Origin: Owenia fusiformis
Taxonomy: Eukaryota; Annelida; Polychaeta; Sabellida; Oweniidae
Reading direction: 5' to 3'
DNA length: 64,000 bases
Assembly (NCBI GenBank): GCA_903813345.2
Contig: CAIIXF020000001.1
Coordinates: 55,509,885 to 55,573,884, forward strand
Made by a program: the position numbers and the translations under genes. Positions within the stretch are counted from its first letter, which is position 1; each line of letters begins with the position of its first letter. The notes below the pieces were generated by a model, which was given only the letters and a program-made list of their open reading frames with translations, had not been told where the DNA came from and did not search any database. Below, piece after piece: positions 25,701 through 40,700 of this stretch.

Positions 25701-28700
25701 TTTACACCAATCAGAGTTGACAAAGGAGTTCATTTATATGTCTGAAATTCTCTCTTTGTTAAGATGATGGAAAAAGTCCATGTTTCATTTTGCAAGGTCT
25801 TGTATAGAAATTCATTAAATGTTTGATTCTGTGATGTTGGAAATTGTTCCATCCTGTCTAGTTCATGCTATCTCTATGGAAATACCTTACTTGATATACT
25901 TTAATATAAGCAGCTACTGGGAGACACTGATTGACTTTATAACAAATCATGTTTTTTTAGAAAGTCTTCCTCATTTATAGGTGCTACACAGGATCCATAT
26001 TCAGGGTCTTGAAGCCCTATGCTCAAGGAATGCTTGATAACCTGTGTATAAACTTAACTAGGTCATTGAAAGCACAGGAAGTTGAATGAAGCTCTCTTTT
26101 AAGCAAAATCAAATATTGAAAATGGTAATCCTTATACAAAATTCAGTTTGAAATGTATTTACTATGATAGTTATTTATGACTTTAGCAATCCAGAATGTT
26201 TCACTACTAATGGTTCCAAATATTCTCCCTGGTTTAATAAATATATGTGCCATGCATGTTAAACAGGGGGAAAGTCAATGAGATTAGATAGCTAAGTAAC
26301 AACTGACTTCTCATACATACTTTGGCTGATTTATGATGAAAGATTGGCCAGATCTTCTGGAATAGTAATGTCTTCTCTTATCTGTGCTTACATTGAACCT
26401 CTTCTGGGTATTATCTCTATAATCTTCAGTTTGGCATGATGGGAGGTTTTGTTGTTTTTGGTCCACACCCTTAGATCACCTTCTATTGAAGGTTTTTTCA
26501 TGATTAGAAAACAAACTACATATATATGTCCCATAGATTTCCCATTTGGAATTAGTGTTCAGTTTAGTATCTTCATATTTTCAAAAATGTAAGGAATCAA
26601 AAATTCGGCATAATAAAGCTGTAAAAAGAGAGATTTTCATCTAGCATTTGATGGATGGAGTGTGATTATTTTGGGATGGAAGTATATCACTTGTTCTGTG
26701 TTGTATTTATATTAGCAAAACCTCCACGTTGGAGCTTCTCTTTATCAGTAAATACGTGGAAGATATATATATATATCTTTTATTGACTCTTTAGATGTCA
26801 TATCATGACATATTAGTCACTAAGGTAGAGCAGTTCTTCCCATTGTCGAGTTGAAGAACTGGTATCTTTATCCTGACTAGAACCATAGACAATTCTAGCC
26901 AGCGCCAGCCTTTTATCGAGTTAGCAGCACTCTAGTAATCGCCAGTATAGGTCAGCAGTCATAGGTCAAAGACAAATCACAAGAAGTGCTGTGACCTGGG
27001 TTTGAACCCAAGACCTCTACTTTTTCAGCCGAAGTCAGACTTCCTGCTTTTCAGACCAAGATACCTTTCAAAGGTTGAACCGACATTTGAAAGTATTGTT
27101 GAATCATTTTACAAAAATATATGATAAAACTTAGATATACTATCTTGATAACCATGTCTCTCCTTCCTTTTTGAGAATACGAAATCTGAGCTTATAAGAA
27201 AAGCCTGGTACAAATTTGACAAAATTCTCATGTTTCTCTTGCTCGGACACATGCCTTTATATGCTCTGCTCCTTATCATCTTTTCTTTCTTTCCTTTCTA
27301 GTTCAATAAAACCAAACAAAGCAGAGCACATCAGTATTATATTTTTCAGTGATAAAGCAACTGTTTTCCTGCTAGCAGGTGACAGGGTCAAGTGGTTTGG
27401 TATTTCAAGACTGTTATAAATAAGAGCTGCTGTGATTATCGCATTGATCCAGAGGTGATTCACACACTTTAGGAGAATTTAATCAATTTGAGGAAATCAC
27501 GCTGCAGACTGACACCTCAATAGTAGCAAATTTATATTTGTCACGCCTCAAATTCACAAAATGCCATCATTGTAGACCCGATTTAATTCTGATACTATGC
27601 TCTGATATTATTCCACAATTCATAATCATGCATTTAGAACATTGGAACATAGCAGTCAAGGCTAGAGTGTTTTGTTTGCAACTTTAATTTGGAATCGTTA
27701 ATTTTCCGCGATGTCTTTTGTATGAGATAAACCGATTATGCTGATGCTTTCTCCTGTTGATTCAGAGTGTCTTGAAGTAGACACTCAGTCACCAACAACC
27801 ATGAACAATTTGCCTCAAGTAGAAAAACAACCGTATCTGAATAATGATCTTATATATCTTGCAACAAAACATAAAAAAATAATGTAATATTGATTTTTTA
27901 TTTGCCTTCATGCATTTTTTCAATCATTTTGTTTTGAACGAGGATAATTTGTCTGGCTCCCGAGACTGACATAATTACCTATTCATTTTAGCTGAGATCT
28001 TATTAATAGTCGCCAGTATGATATTATAAATAATCTGTATATATGGATGGTACTATAAAATTCCAACTGCAGGGAACATTTCGCTGTAATATGGAAAGTA
28101 CCATAGAGTAAATGGTTGGTTGGGTCATCCATTATAATGTCTCAGAGGACATCACTTATTCATTGGGTGCTATGGCGAGACTCTACAGCATGTAGATGAA
28201 ACAACAGATAATTTGGTATTTCTCTAAGGTAGATGAAGTAACATTAATACAACTAAAGTATCCGATTGTAAACTATGTAAGGATAATTATATGATTATAA
28301 ATGGACATCTCAGTTATAATTTATATCTAGAACAGAGGGCTTTCTATGTGTTCTTTTTTACATTAGACTGGATGTAGTTATTGATTGTGTTAGAGTGGTC
28401 CAGTTTTCAACTACTTACGCAATTACCATTTGCCATTCAAGGAGTGTCTGTCTTCCCGAGAGGATTGTACTGACTTATACTCAACACCAAGGTTCTGCTG
28501 TAGAATTGTTTTAACATTTCACAAATAGCACAGCCAGTTTTGAAACATAAGAGGATTCCAACATGGTTTAGATTTACAGGAGGAGCACAATCGCATTGCA
28601 TTGTCGAATAGAAGACAAATAGAGACTGTTATAGGAAAAATTAGAATACTGGTTGAAACTTACATTACATTCCATGCTAATCAATGTATGGCTTTATAAT

Positions 28701-31700
28701 AGGAATTGATTCTGCAACTGAAGTATAAAGTAGATTGGAGTGAGGAAGAATCTGCAAATGACACTAAACAAATGTATTGTATATATGTAATTAGCGATAG
28801 GGCTGAAACCCCTGGTTTAAAATCACTGCTTCCTTCACGCATCTGTAAAAAGAAACATACATTGTACTTGTACTAGTTATTGGATATAACGAGGATTCGG
28901 ATACTTCTCTGCTTAGATTAGGTTAGTTACTCTTTATTGGAATACTTTTGGATCTTTAGAAGACACATTCGATAGTTTTGTACTGGATTGACGCAGGGAC
29001 ATTGTTGAGTAATTCTGGATCAAATGGTACGGAATAATGAAGTAGAGCAACAGGCTTAATATACCGTAGCGAGTCTAGTAATCAAACAACGTGATTTGAA
29101 TTGGGAAATCTCACTTTCCTCAGACTGATTACCTTACAGCAGCAGTGTGTTAAGCATCACATATACGATAAGGACAATCAGCTAAGGAATTTCTTAAACG
29201 TAGTCAAACTTGACTAGACAAGTTTTATGTATTTTTAGGGAAATATCTCACGGGATATAACATGAACTTAGTTACATTGACACTGGAGATATCATTCTCA
29301 GGAGCATTTGTGTTTTTTGATATTACATTAGAGTGGCTAAGACAGAGAACCAGATAGAATCTAGAGTTAATGGCATATGGATACAATCATAAAATATATC
29401 AAACTTGCCATGGAATATTTTAAGAACCATTCCGATTCTTGAAGGATATTTTGAAGAATAAGCTCACAAAGATTCACAAAACAGAATTTTAAAAAAAATT
29501 AATCAGAAGATTCAGCTTAAATCTTGAGATTTTTCCTGGGGGAAGGATACGTGATATTGAGTTTTCTCTTGTGAAGGATATTGGATATATTGAGTATATC
29601 TCCTTAAGGATACCTGATAATTGAGGTCCTATATACAGGAGTAAAATGGGTGCAGTTTGGAGCTCTGCAGTTTGTAGGAGAAACAGAGGTCTAGGTAAAT
29701 ATCTTTTAGAGCTTTAATTTGATACATCGTTTTATACTCCTTTTCTCAATAAACAGCCATGAATTAAGTTAAAGGTCCACCATTTTACGTCATCCAAATT
29801 GATCATAATTTTCTGAAATATCTGATATCGGATTTTTCCAGAAATATTGTTGATGATAGTAATCATGGTTAGATAATTAATTGACGCAAAACATTGTATT
29901 TGTATTAGTTGTTAAATACCCTAAAGCCCAGAGGCAATCAGTTAAATTTTACCTATAGATGAATCTCCCTTTTAGAGATGTAATGTCAAATATTTTACAA
30001 ATGATTATGTAAACTGAAACCATTTAAAATCATATGGAAATCCTATTATCAGTTGCACTTTTATGGCTGCATAACCCTAGTCAATAGTAATTGAAAATAT
30101 GGAGGCGAAGCTCTCTTTTAAAAGTAATATCAAACTATTATAATGGCTGCACCTTACTGGATCAGGTAATACCATAATCCTGTCTTTTATACATACTTAA
30201 CTTTCATTTTCTAGATGATTGTTGTATTGATATTAACAACACATGATACTATGAGACAGATTTTCTCGGCGTCATTGATATTGTTGCCGCTATTGCCATG
30301 ATATTCAACTATAAATCATTAAGTATCTACAAGTTAATTGTTCATATTTCATATAATGAGAATTATATCATGATTAATTTTAATATTAGGTGATTAATGT
30401 ATAAAATAAATTGAATAAAATTATTTGTACCCCCACCCCACTAATGACCAACAAATGCATGCAACAAAACACATAATTTGATAGTACAGTCAAATAAAAG
30501 TGAGCTCAAGGTAATGTATCTCTGTACTTAGTTCAGACAATTTTATAGTTTCACAGCCCTACCCTCTCTGCCGGTGGCTGTCACAGCCTGTGCCATAACT
30601 CAATTTAAGAACATCTCAACCAATTAGAGAGCAGGAACACATTCTAAAATTGTTTTAATGTTAGATAATACCTGGTCAACAATGACGTCAGAGGAAATGA
30701 CCATTTCAAGGAAATTGTCCTTCTGGCGACAATAAGTTAAGTCAAACAAATGCAAGGTAATTACTTCTAACATGTTAGGAGATCTTTCTTAAAAAAGTTT
30801 CATTTTACCCAGCCATGGTTAAGTTTTCATGCATCGAGGCAAAAACTGCTTACCATATATTGAATTGAATAACAAATGAATGTAATTATGTCACAGTAAC
30901 ATATTCAATAACTTCATATTAAATTTTATAATAACATTCAAAAGTACAATGAAGTTTTAATGAGCTGTACACCTGTTACAAGTAGTACTGACTCATCAGT
31001 GACATTTATGTTTGTCTAGAAGTTGTCCTGGCATATATCACATATCAGGTATTTCATACATGTTAAAGTGGTGCTATAGATATACATGTACATTAAGTTT
31101 ATTAGATACTGGTATGTTTATCATAGTTGTACCAGAGTCACACAGATATCAGAATATATGATCAAAACTCTGTAATAAGAGTAATTCAATTACTAAATGG
31201 GATATAGTTGGAACTTGATTAGCAAATGGATCTGCAGGTCTGTCTCTTGTGCAATTTATCATTGAATTAAGAGAAGTATAAGTGAAACCCTTCATGAAAA
31301 TATCATAAATACTGGAGGGGTAGCGTTTGGAACTCCATCCCTGTGAAGCTACAAAAATTGTAGTCAGTGAATCTTGGTATATTTCTTGATTGTGACCTTT
31401 ATGATAGTGGAGTCATTACTGCGTATAATCATATCTCGATGATTTTCTAGGAAATGTGTACGTTATATCAAGTTTATTATTAAAGGGATCTCGTAGAATC
31501 TACAGGAGTTTCTAGCCTAACGCATGATCAATAAAAACCTTAGTTATGTCACATAATATAGATTGAACTAGAACTCGAAATCCGGGTAAGTTCCCCGATG
31601 ATTGATAATACGGTTGTTAATTTGAATGTCTAGTCGCTGCTTGTTTTAGTGAACTTGTCCAATTTTTAGTCGTTTATTGATTATGTCTATCTACTAAAGT

Positions 31701-34700
31701 GCGATAATATTTTCAAACATAATATATTTGAAGGTCTCACTATTTTCTGTTTCATCTGAATGAGAATAAATTGCTGTTTTATTAGCTTCACAAAAATAGT
31801 ATGAAATAAAGAAATTTTCTCACCGTGGAAGAAATCTGATTTCATTTCATAAACATTATTTCATTTCATAAACATTGCAAAAATCAATCTGTGGCGTTGG
31901 GTCTCTATTCTATGATGTTTTAATGGCATCGAACCAAAATTCAATTCTGTTTCCTAACAAAATATGAAAGTATAAAGAAGTTTTCTTTTGTATTGTTTTG
32001 CTACAAAAGGAAATGCTATTAACGCACCTGTATGTCATGTTTAACCTATTGTTTTATCATAAATCACGATTTGACAAGTGATGATTCAACAATCAATCGT
32101 TAGTCCGTTTGTACAACTCCTACTATTTCGATCAATTATGAGCTTTTTATTCAGTAATTCTGAAATAGGATCAGTGATGAGGATATAATACAGTGTCAAA
32201 TAGTGCGACTTCTATGACTGGATAATCCTTGAATAAAAAGTCATTTTGGATTATAAGCTTGTTTGTAAAGAGCTTTTTATTGTCTGACTTTAGAAATATG
32301 AGTCACAGTTGCAATATGTTGTCAAATCTAAAGGCAAACCAACCATGTAGTTGCATTGATTAATATTTCATGATTATAAAACACTTTCTCTGGATAGATT
32401 TTTTTATGAACTGTCATGTCATGATCAGACTAGAGGGCCAGTGACATATGCCTCATAAGCATTTTAGATTAATTTTCCTTGTACTTGCAGAAAGTCAGTA
32501 GTATGTGTTTTGGTTATTTAAAAAAAAAGTGTTTAACAATGAAGTATGGCTGCTGTATAAAGTGGTACTTTGTCATACAGGTTTTTCTTGTAATTAGCTT
32601 TCTTTCCATCTTCATGTGCTTCACCCATTTATGCATGAACTCAGATGGGTGGGGAAGTACAGGGTGATGAAATCCCACTCACTGATACAGCCAACTAGCT
32701 GCCTTTAGGATACAGCCATCACTTGGCTGGTAGATTTAGAATTCTGTCCGTTGAATTTGTACTCACCCTCATTAGAGTATACGAATGAATCAACAAAACC
32801 AGAAACGTGAAGTAAATAACATTACATTACAGATTTCTCTTCAATACTTGCCACAGTTAAAGTTACAGTGGAAAAAAGAATATAGCCTAGGTTCATTTCA
32901 GGAAAACTATTTGAGTTAATAGTACATTCTGTGGTTGGTCTATGTAACAAATGGCAGGTAGTAACATTTTGCATGTTAATACCCTGTTGTTATTGTTGTG
33001 GTCTGATAAGGTCATGAACAGATCTATTTTGTAAGAACCCTGTGATTCAACCTGCCAGAACAGAAGGCCATGTTAGCTCAGCTCATTAGGTGTGTCTGTA
33101 TATGTAATACTGATAAAGTATCTCAGGTATGCTTGTAATACAGCATCATGTACATATAATGCTCCTGTTGGAAATACTGAATATATCCATCTCTTACATA
33201 CCCTTACAGTGATCTCCACAGGATTTTATCTCAAGTGGGTGCAAAATTCTCATTTTCACAATTCAGACCAAAATTGGTCAAAATATGCGCATTTTCATAA
33301 TTTTTCTCATTTTCAAGTGGGTGCAAATGGATTTTCAGGTGGGTGCAAGCCTATTTTTGAAATCTCAGGTTGGAGCTGCGCCCACTTGCTTTAATGCTGG
33401 GGAGATCACTGCCTTACATCCTGACACTTGTATAGTAATTACTGATTTGGATATTTAAACACATTTTTTCTGTTAAGAATCCTGTTTTCATGCTGATCTG
33501 AAGTTATATGACTGATCGCATAGCTATATTTTTGATCAACCTTAGATCAGGCTAAAGATCAAGAGATAATTGTTTCTTATTGAAAGAGATTGACATAGAT
33601 GAAGATTTCGTTTAAAGACACATAAAACACTTTTGGAAGGGGTACTTCCTTTGCATATCATGGTCTCAATGGCTAGAAGCCAGGTGGAAAATGAAAAATA
33701 TATGAAGGTTGACAGTGAAGTTTTGTTCCATGAAATATATATGGACATTTTGGACAGAGTGATGCATATAAAATATAAAGTTGTCATATGACTAACAAAG
33801 ATACAGCCATCTTTATCAAATGCAAGATATTACCATAACGACTTTTTGATGCAATATTTGCACTTTCCCCAACTTATTATCTGCTGAACACCATTACTAA
33901 ATTCATGGTTTTGCAGGCTATTAATTCCATACATTGAGTACTTATGTCATTTTTGGCATGGCTTACTGGATTTACAACCGGTATATTATTTTTGGCTGGT
34001 TTATGTTCTAAATCTATGTTTTTATACTGAGTTTTATTACTGTTCGGTATAAATATTTTGACCAACTTTGGACTTTTACATGCCTCTGGTGCTGAAATAG
34101 TTAAGAGATAAATTGTGCTCTTATAATATACTCAGACCTCAGGAGAAGCTTATGTTGAAGGTAAAGGAGATAAGACGAAACCATCAAAGATATCAGTGCC
34201 TTGGATGTTCGACATGATGGTTGGTTGTTTTTTTTTGGTTTTATTTTGCTATTATACTTTGCCTTTCTCACTATATACAATACTGTATTAGGAATGGAAG
34301 GAGCAAAAATTATATAGTTTCTTTGATATTATCTTTAATTTTTGATCATCATTGTCATTATTATCTTGCAGGATTGTGTCTGATGTTGTGAATATTGCAT
34401 TGACTGCATTCTGATTCGTCTTATCACATTTTCTGTTTTGAAATTATCAATATCCTTATAGGAAGGAACTAATTGAAGGCTGTGATCTCTTAGATGTATT
34501 GACTATGTGATTAGTCTTTCTGATGTAATATACAGGGTTCAAATAAAGTGCATGGGCTCTACAAAGATCAGTGGTTAGATCTGGAAATTGGCAAACTAGG
34601 ATTGGGATATCCCCATGATTTTTTTCTCAATAGGTGCTTTTTACCTGAATCTGTCATTTATCTCAAATACCAGAAGTGGTGACATATTGTTATATAGTTT

Positions 34701-37700
34701 CCACTTTTTTGTCTGCATGTGCAACAAATGGTAGGTGGTGACATTTTGCATGTTCATTTCCTCAACAGGGTTGGGTGTAATTTTCATAGTGGAACACCTG
34801 GTTACTCTAACTCTGAGAAGATCATTGGATGATGATATTAATGAGTCAACATTAAGGGTATAACATTGATTATTGAGGACACATACAAAATTATTGAATG
34901 TAAACATGAATGTATAGACTGATAATCTTTAATAAGGTATGATTGTTTTTGCATGCATCATTTTTCAAAGTATAATAGAGTATCACCATTTCATGTTATT
35001 CATTGAAGGATCCTTTGATATGTACTCATTCACCAGTTTCATTTTCCAATAGAGAGGTGTTAAGACTGTATTGAAGGGTAATGTAAGTTCATATATTTCA
35101 AGCAAATGGATTTTGTAGGCAGCAGGTGATATTTTAATGCATTTCAAGTATTTATATATTTGCTTTGATGTTCTGACACATCTGAAATTACATGTACCCG
35201 TAATAAAGACCTAGAATAATCCATCCAGGATAGATACTGATAGATAAATGACAGCTTAAAATATCTCAAAGGGTGCATTATTAGAGATTGATTTTGCCAA
35301 ACCTTTTGTTTTACATATGTAGTAATTGTCATATTGATCAAAAAATGTATAAGAATTACTTCAAAAAATAATTTCAATTATTACAATATGTCTTCATCTT
35401 ATTTGTGAAATCATGCATTATTTAAGGATTTAAGCCCTGAACTCGGTGCAATGTGGAATGACCATTCCTTGAAGGTGTTGCTTTGTCATATGTCATGCAG
35501 TGTTAGAATACTTATTCATGTCGCTGATTTTGTACTTTCAGGGAGTGAACCATCTGTAGCCAGTGACAGTAGCAAGAAAATGATCCTGAGTCAAGACATG
35601 CATAATGGGGGCTCAAACTCGCCAAAACAAAATGGCACCACAATTACCACATATACAGACACTACACCAGCAAAACTACCATCATATGTTAAGCTGAGTT
35701 GTGCAGTTAGTGGATATAATAAATACAATAGTTACGCATCACTGACTTTGTCCAACAGTGCGAACCAGGACTCTCCCCCTAGTTCAAAGATCACTGAACT
35801 GAGGACTCTGTCTAATGGGAGTACGGGTGGTAGCCCAAAATGTACAGATAATCTACATGTAGACCCACATAGAACTAGTGAACTGTCTAATAATGTAAAT
35901 AGGAATAATGAACCTGATGTTGATGGTGATGACACATTTACCACTGGTGCTAGCTTAGATAGAGACATTCAAACAGAAGAACTGCCACAGAGGACCCCGT
36001 CATTAGATTTTCTCAGTGAACGATTAAAAAACCTTGGGGATAGTAGTTCAGTTAAGGTTTGTATATTTTCAACATTCTCTTAAATGTATCTGTTACCCAT
36101 CACATATTCCTATCCCATATTGTTTTTATTGTATTTTGGGGATTGTAGTGTACTCGTATTGAAATTCAAATTGTATATTTTGGGATCCCTTATCTCAGCC
36201 CCACCTATCACTTTCCTAGTTCCATAGCATTGCATCTCCTGCGTTTGAAATAGAAGGGAGGGACAACATAGGAACTCTATGTAAAACAACCAAAAGCTCT
36301 GATGGTTACTGTAATATATTGGCAATATCCTAATGTACTTGCTTTTCATATCCTTGACCAACTACATTTTTATCGTCCCTTTTGAGTAATGGCAATGCTT
36401 AGCATAGCCAGATGCATCTTAATTACCCATGTTATTGATTTTTCTGCTGTTTCATTTTCACTATCGGCTAAATAGTTGATATGGGAAATCTAGATGCAGT
36501 TTGAGGGCTGTGGCCCGGGATAACATTGGCTATTGGCTAAGTGGATCATTCCGTTTATGTCCATAGACCATAATTAGTTAAGAGTACAAATTACTTTTCC
36601 GAGTCATTTCGGCTCCCATATTTGTTGATTACATTGAAATGCTCTTTCTGATATATTGTCTGATATGTTTGACCATTTTATATTCTGCTCATTTCCTGCA
36701 TAAATAATTCATCTTGTGGAAATAGCATATTTTTCAACCACGCATTATTAGGATAATATATAGAATTCGTATTTTCCTGTGTTGTCTTGTAGATGTCATT
36801 GTGTTGAAAATATGATTTGTACAGAGTCATTGTATTGTTACTACATTAACCTAAATCTTGTCAAAGAGCAATTAAACTGGTCTGCAATTTGGACTTCTGA
36901 CTTTGCAATGCAGCTCATTAATTGTTTTCAAGGATTCCTCTACACATTGCATTGAGTTAGGAAAGGGTAGCAGAAATTGATGGATTTGAATATTTTAGTC
37001 AATTTTTTTTCAAAAAAGGCATACTTTTATTTTCTTCAGATGAATAATGTTGTGTCTCTGTTGCTAAGAGCTTTTTGTGAAGAACGTTGCAGAACTTCCT
37101 GTATATTAAACACAATATTCTCTATTTCTACTTCACCTCTTACTAAGACCCGATCTTCAGACAATTGATCCCCATGAAATAAATCCCCACTAAGTAAAAA
37201 ATATCCTTTAAGAATAAATCTCCATGATAATGAACTAAACTTGCAATGATCGTTTCATTTATAAATACACCCAAGTATTGATTGTATAATGTGAGAATTA
37301 ATTAGCACTGAAGAGGTAAGTGTATTAGTCTGGCGCAAACCAATCTCCATTTCTCCCATATATTCCTATATTGAATAAGCATAAGTGACATATTTAACAT
37401 GATATATTAGGGTATAAAAGTATCTCACATAGGAATTTAATGCCACTTAGCATCGGTTCATTTTCTACTCACATAATTATATCTCTCTCAAATGCCACTT
37501 ATCTCAAGTGAAAAATACATTTCTAGCATAACATGAGTCCAATATTCGATTCTTCGAAATAGCAAATTCTCGGTTTCCTTATACAATTACAAGACTGTGC
37601 CTATATTTCGTAGATTTTTCATGGCTACTTGATTCTTAAACATTACATTTTTATGTTCAAGCTGTCATATATTTGCAATTCTGTTTTGCTCATCTTGATG

Positions 37701-40700
37701 TCATATAGAGAAGTCAAACGATAAAAATAGATATTCAACGTTCTTCTACCCCAAGGCTCAAAGCTTAGTTGTAATTATCCTTATTTTTTAGAAGCAAAGT
37801 CAAGTCTTTGAACACAATCATGAGAATAGGTAACCAGTTGAAAATACTTATTCATTAAAGCAATTGAAAATTTGAGAATTTGGCATATTTTGACCAACAT
37901 TGGGAAAAATGGGGAAATATTTTTGCAGCCACTTGAGGCAAATGATACATGGGACTAACAATGATATTGCTAAAGCTCTTGGTCATTCTGAACCCTCAAA
38001 TGTTTCTCTTTGAAATGATCAATACACATGATGGGCAACAGAAGGGAAAGGAATTAAAACAACATTAATGAAGAATATTAATTTTATATTAAACCATCAA
38101 AAAACATGATTTCTTAACTACAATGCTATTCCACATAAAATGATCGCAGAATTGTTTTCTTTCCACTCGTAGTGTTGAGACATTTTGTGTTATAAATGGT
38201 GATTTATGTCTGTGAAATCCTGTGACATAATCTGTATTTATAACTATACACGTAGAAATAATCTTGTTGGCAGATAGCGGAAATAACGTTAATGAAAAAG
38301 TCGATATACCATATAAGGTAATCGTTATAGTGATTATATTAATCACAGTAATCCTCTCATTGTTTTCAGTTCCAAAGAAATACGCCACAAAAAGTAAAAA
38401 TTACTAGTATAATCATGCTCCAGTTAACTGCCTCATGGTCTTTAATGATATATTTTTAAAGTCTGAATCTTTCAATATGATTGTGTGTTAGCCTTTATTA
38501 ACACCCCCCCCCCCCCTCCTTCTTAACATATGCAGCCTTTACACAAATGTAAGGAAACAGAATAAAATAGAATAAAATCTGGGTAGATAGATTGATGCAA
38601 CAGGCATGTGACCATCTTTGTTGCTATTGTTAATATGAATTGTGAATTATTAATGAATATAAATTATGAATGATTGTTTCAGGATGGGACATATTTCTTG
38701 GACCTAGTACAGCATGAGAGGGAGAAATTGCTGGGTCTTTCTAGTAGAATTGAGCAGGATCTAACCACAGATATACCTGAGGAAGGTATGGCTAACAGAA
38801 GATAACAATTAATATATACAACAATTATACATATAATTATTTTAAATAATAAGTTTATTCTTATTGATAATGAATTCATTTTTCTATCTGGGGATACCAA
38901 TTTAGAGATATATAAGGGTTATATACTGGGAGGTTTTAAGTACAGGGTTTATCTTGAGGGAAAAATGTATATTCTGAGTGACAGTTTTCAAAGGACACTA
39001 TCTAAAACTTTATAAGCTCAGGATATACTATTCTAGTAATTCTGGGATAATGGTTTTCCATGTTAACTCTGTGGATGGATCATGAATTGCATAATATCTT
39101 TTAGGATAACTATCTCAGCACACTTATTCCATGCTCTGTTTTGAAGCTCAGAGAATTCTCTCAATATGAACTATCTTTCTTTCAGCTTGTGGTAAGATTC
39201 GTGCAGCAATTGGCAAGACAAATCTTCTTACTACTAAAAAGTTTGTGCAGTTCGAAGGCCTGTGTCAAAAGAACCTGGTAGGTGTTAACCCTTTCCAGAA
39301 GTTTGACTTCTGCACTCTTGAAATAAGATATAATTCTTTGATTTAGCAAATCCAGTCAAAATGTGTAGCTCATGGAAACAACTTCACCGTACTCTGGTTG
39401 GATATCAGACTACACTGTCATCTGCTAATAGATAGCTGACATTCATCTCATATAGAAACCTATCAAAAGACCATAAAAGCTACCATTGAGATTCCGTAAA
39501 TTATTTTGAGGTACTTAGAGGGTAGTTATTGGTACTGCAAATATCTGGGTTTGGAATCTACTTCATGTCACTACATATATAAGGAATCTTCTGATCAAGG
39601 TTAACAAGATCCGTGTTATTTCCTATACATGTTGAAATTATTAAGTGATCAATAGTAAAAGTCACTGCCATGTTTGATGAAACCTAAATACAATCCATTT
39701 CTCTCACTAACACTTTTATTATTCACTTGTTCATGTTACATAGTGGAAATCACATTCATAAATACATTGTCATGTAGAATATATCTCCATCATAAATATA
39801 TCATCACCAAAAATATATCATCACCAAGAATATATCATCACCAAAAATATATCAACACCAAAAATATATCATCCCTATGAATAGATCTTTGCCATAATAC
39901 ACATGTATCCTTGGTATACTAAGACCAATATATTGGTGTTTAGTATACAGTGAAATGATAATTTATATATATTTACAGCATGCTCCTAAAGATGACCCAT
40001 TCCCTACAACATGTGAGGATCTTGCTGGTTTCTGGGACATGGTCTCCCTCCAAGTGGAAGACATCCTTTGGGATATACAAGAGATTGAAGCCATGAGAAA
40101 AAATAACTGGAAAGAGATTTCGAGAAAAGTAAGCTTATTTAGTGTTAGTGTTACTAGTATATCACCTCTAAGTGGTACATATTGTAATTGCTACCATTTC
40201 TTTCGCAGCCAGGATTCACCGTGGCTTTGGTGTTTGGCATTTGTAACAAATTGTTACATTTATAATTGTAACCATGTGGTGACATTTGACATGTTAATTC
40301 TTTGTTTTTAAGTTTATGCATCTATAAATGGTGATATTTGTTGTTGACTCATTCAGTTTTTACTGTCGATGTTTCAAATGGTTCAGCAGGAAATGTTTTT
40401 GTATGAAAAAACCTTCCTAGTTCAGTTTGACAGCGAAATAATTTCCTTATGTTGCTTATGTCAGATAGACACTCAGATGGTTAAATGATCCTACATATGA
40501 CAGTGTGCATTTATTGGGTGTTTTATAGTGTATTTATTACTCTCGAGAATTTCTGAATTTTATGATTAGTTAGGTGTCGGAGTGACATTGTAGAGGTTAT
40601 GAGCCTAAATACATCAGTGCCTCATACTTCAGTCTCTCTTATCTCATATCCTTATAAGACCTGCTAAGCTGACATCAGACATTGATTTTTAATCAAAAAC

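Larger units (their letters stand above)
13753..35541 (+). other. Large DLGAP intron (21.8 kb) with scattered repeats
   Basis: The flanking exons splice in phase (1 to 1), so no intervening coding exon is required. The intron holds a foldback element (about 14030-14640), inverted-repeat elements near 15161-15326, a tRNA-like SINE (26762-27070), copies of three dispersed repeat families, and long AT-rich stretches in which I see nothing. Open frames here are 60-100 codons and show no conserved motif. Alternative exons cannot be excluded by eye. Confidence 0.7.

Noticed and set aside
26997-27010. GGTTCAAACCC B-box as a functional tRNA gene
   Set aside because: No cloverleaf can be drawn: acceptor stem and A-box are not paired or conserved, so a tRNA-derived SINE is more likely.
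35451-35541. Upstream part of the open frame before DLGAP exon 2, including an ATG
   Set aside because: The tgtactttcag acceptor and phase match to exon 1 place this in the intron. An alternative start here remains possible but has no support.
39787-39872. Short regular repeats that could suggest a CRISPR array
   Set aside because: Units are contiguous without spacers, AT-rich, and lie in a eukaryotic intron: a minisatellite.
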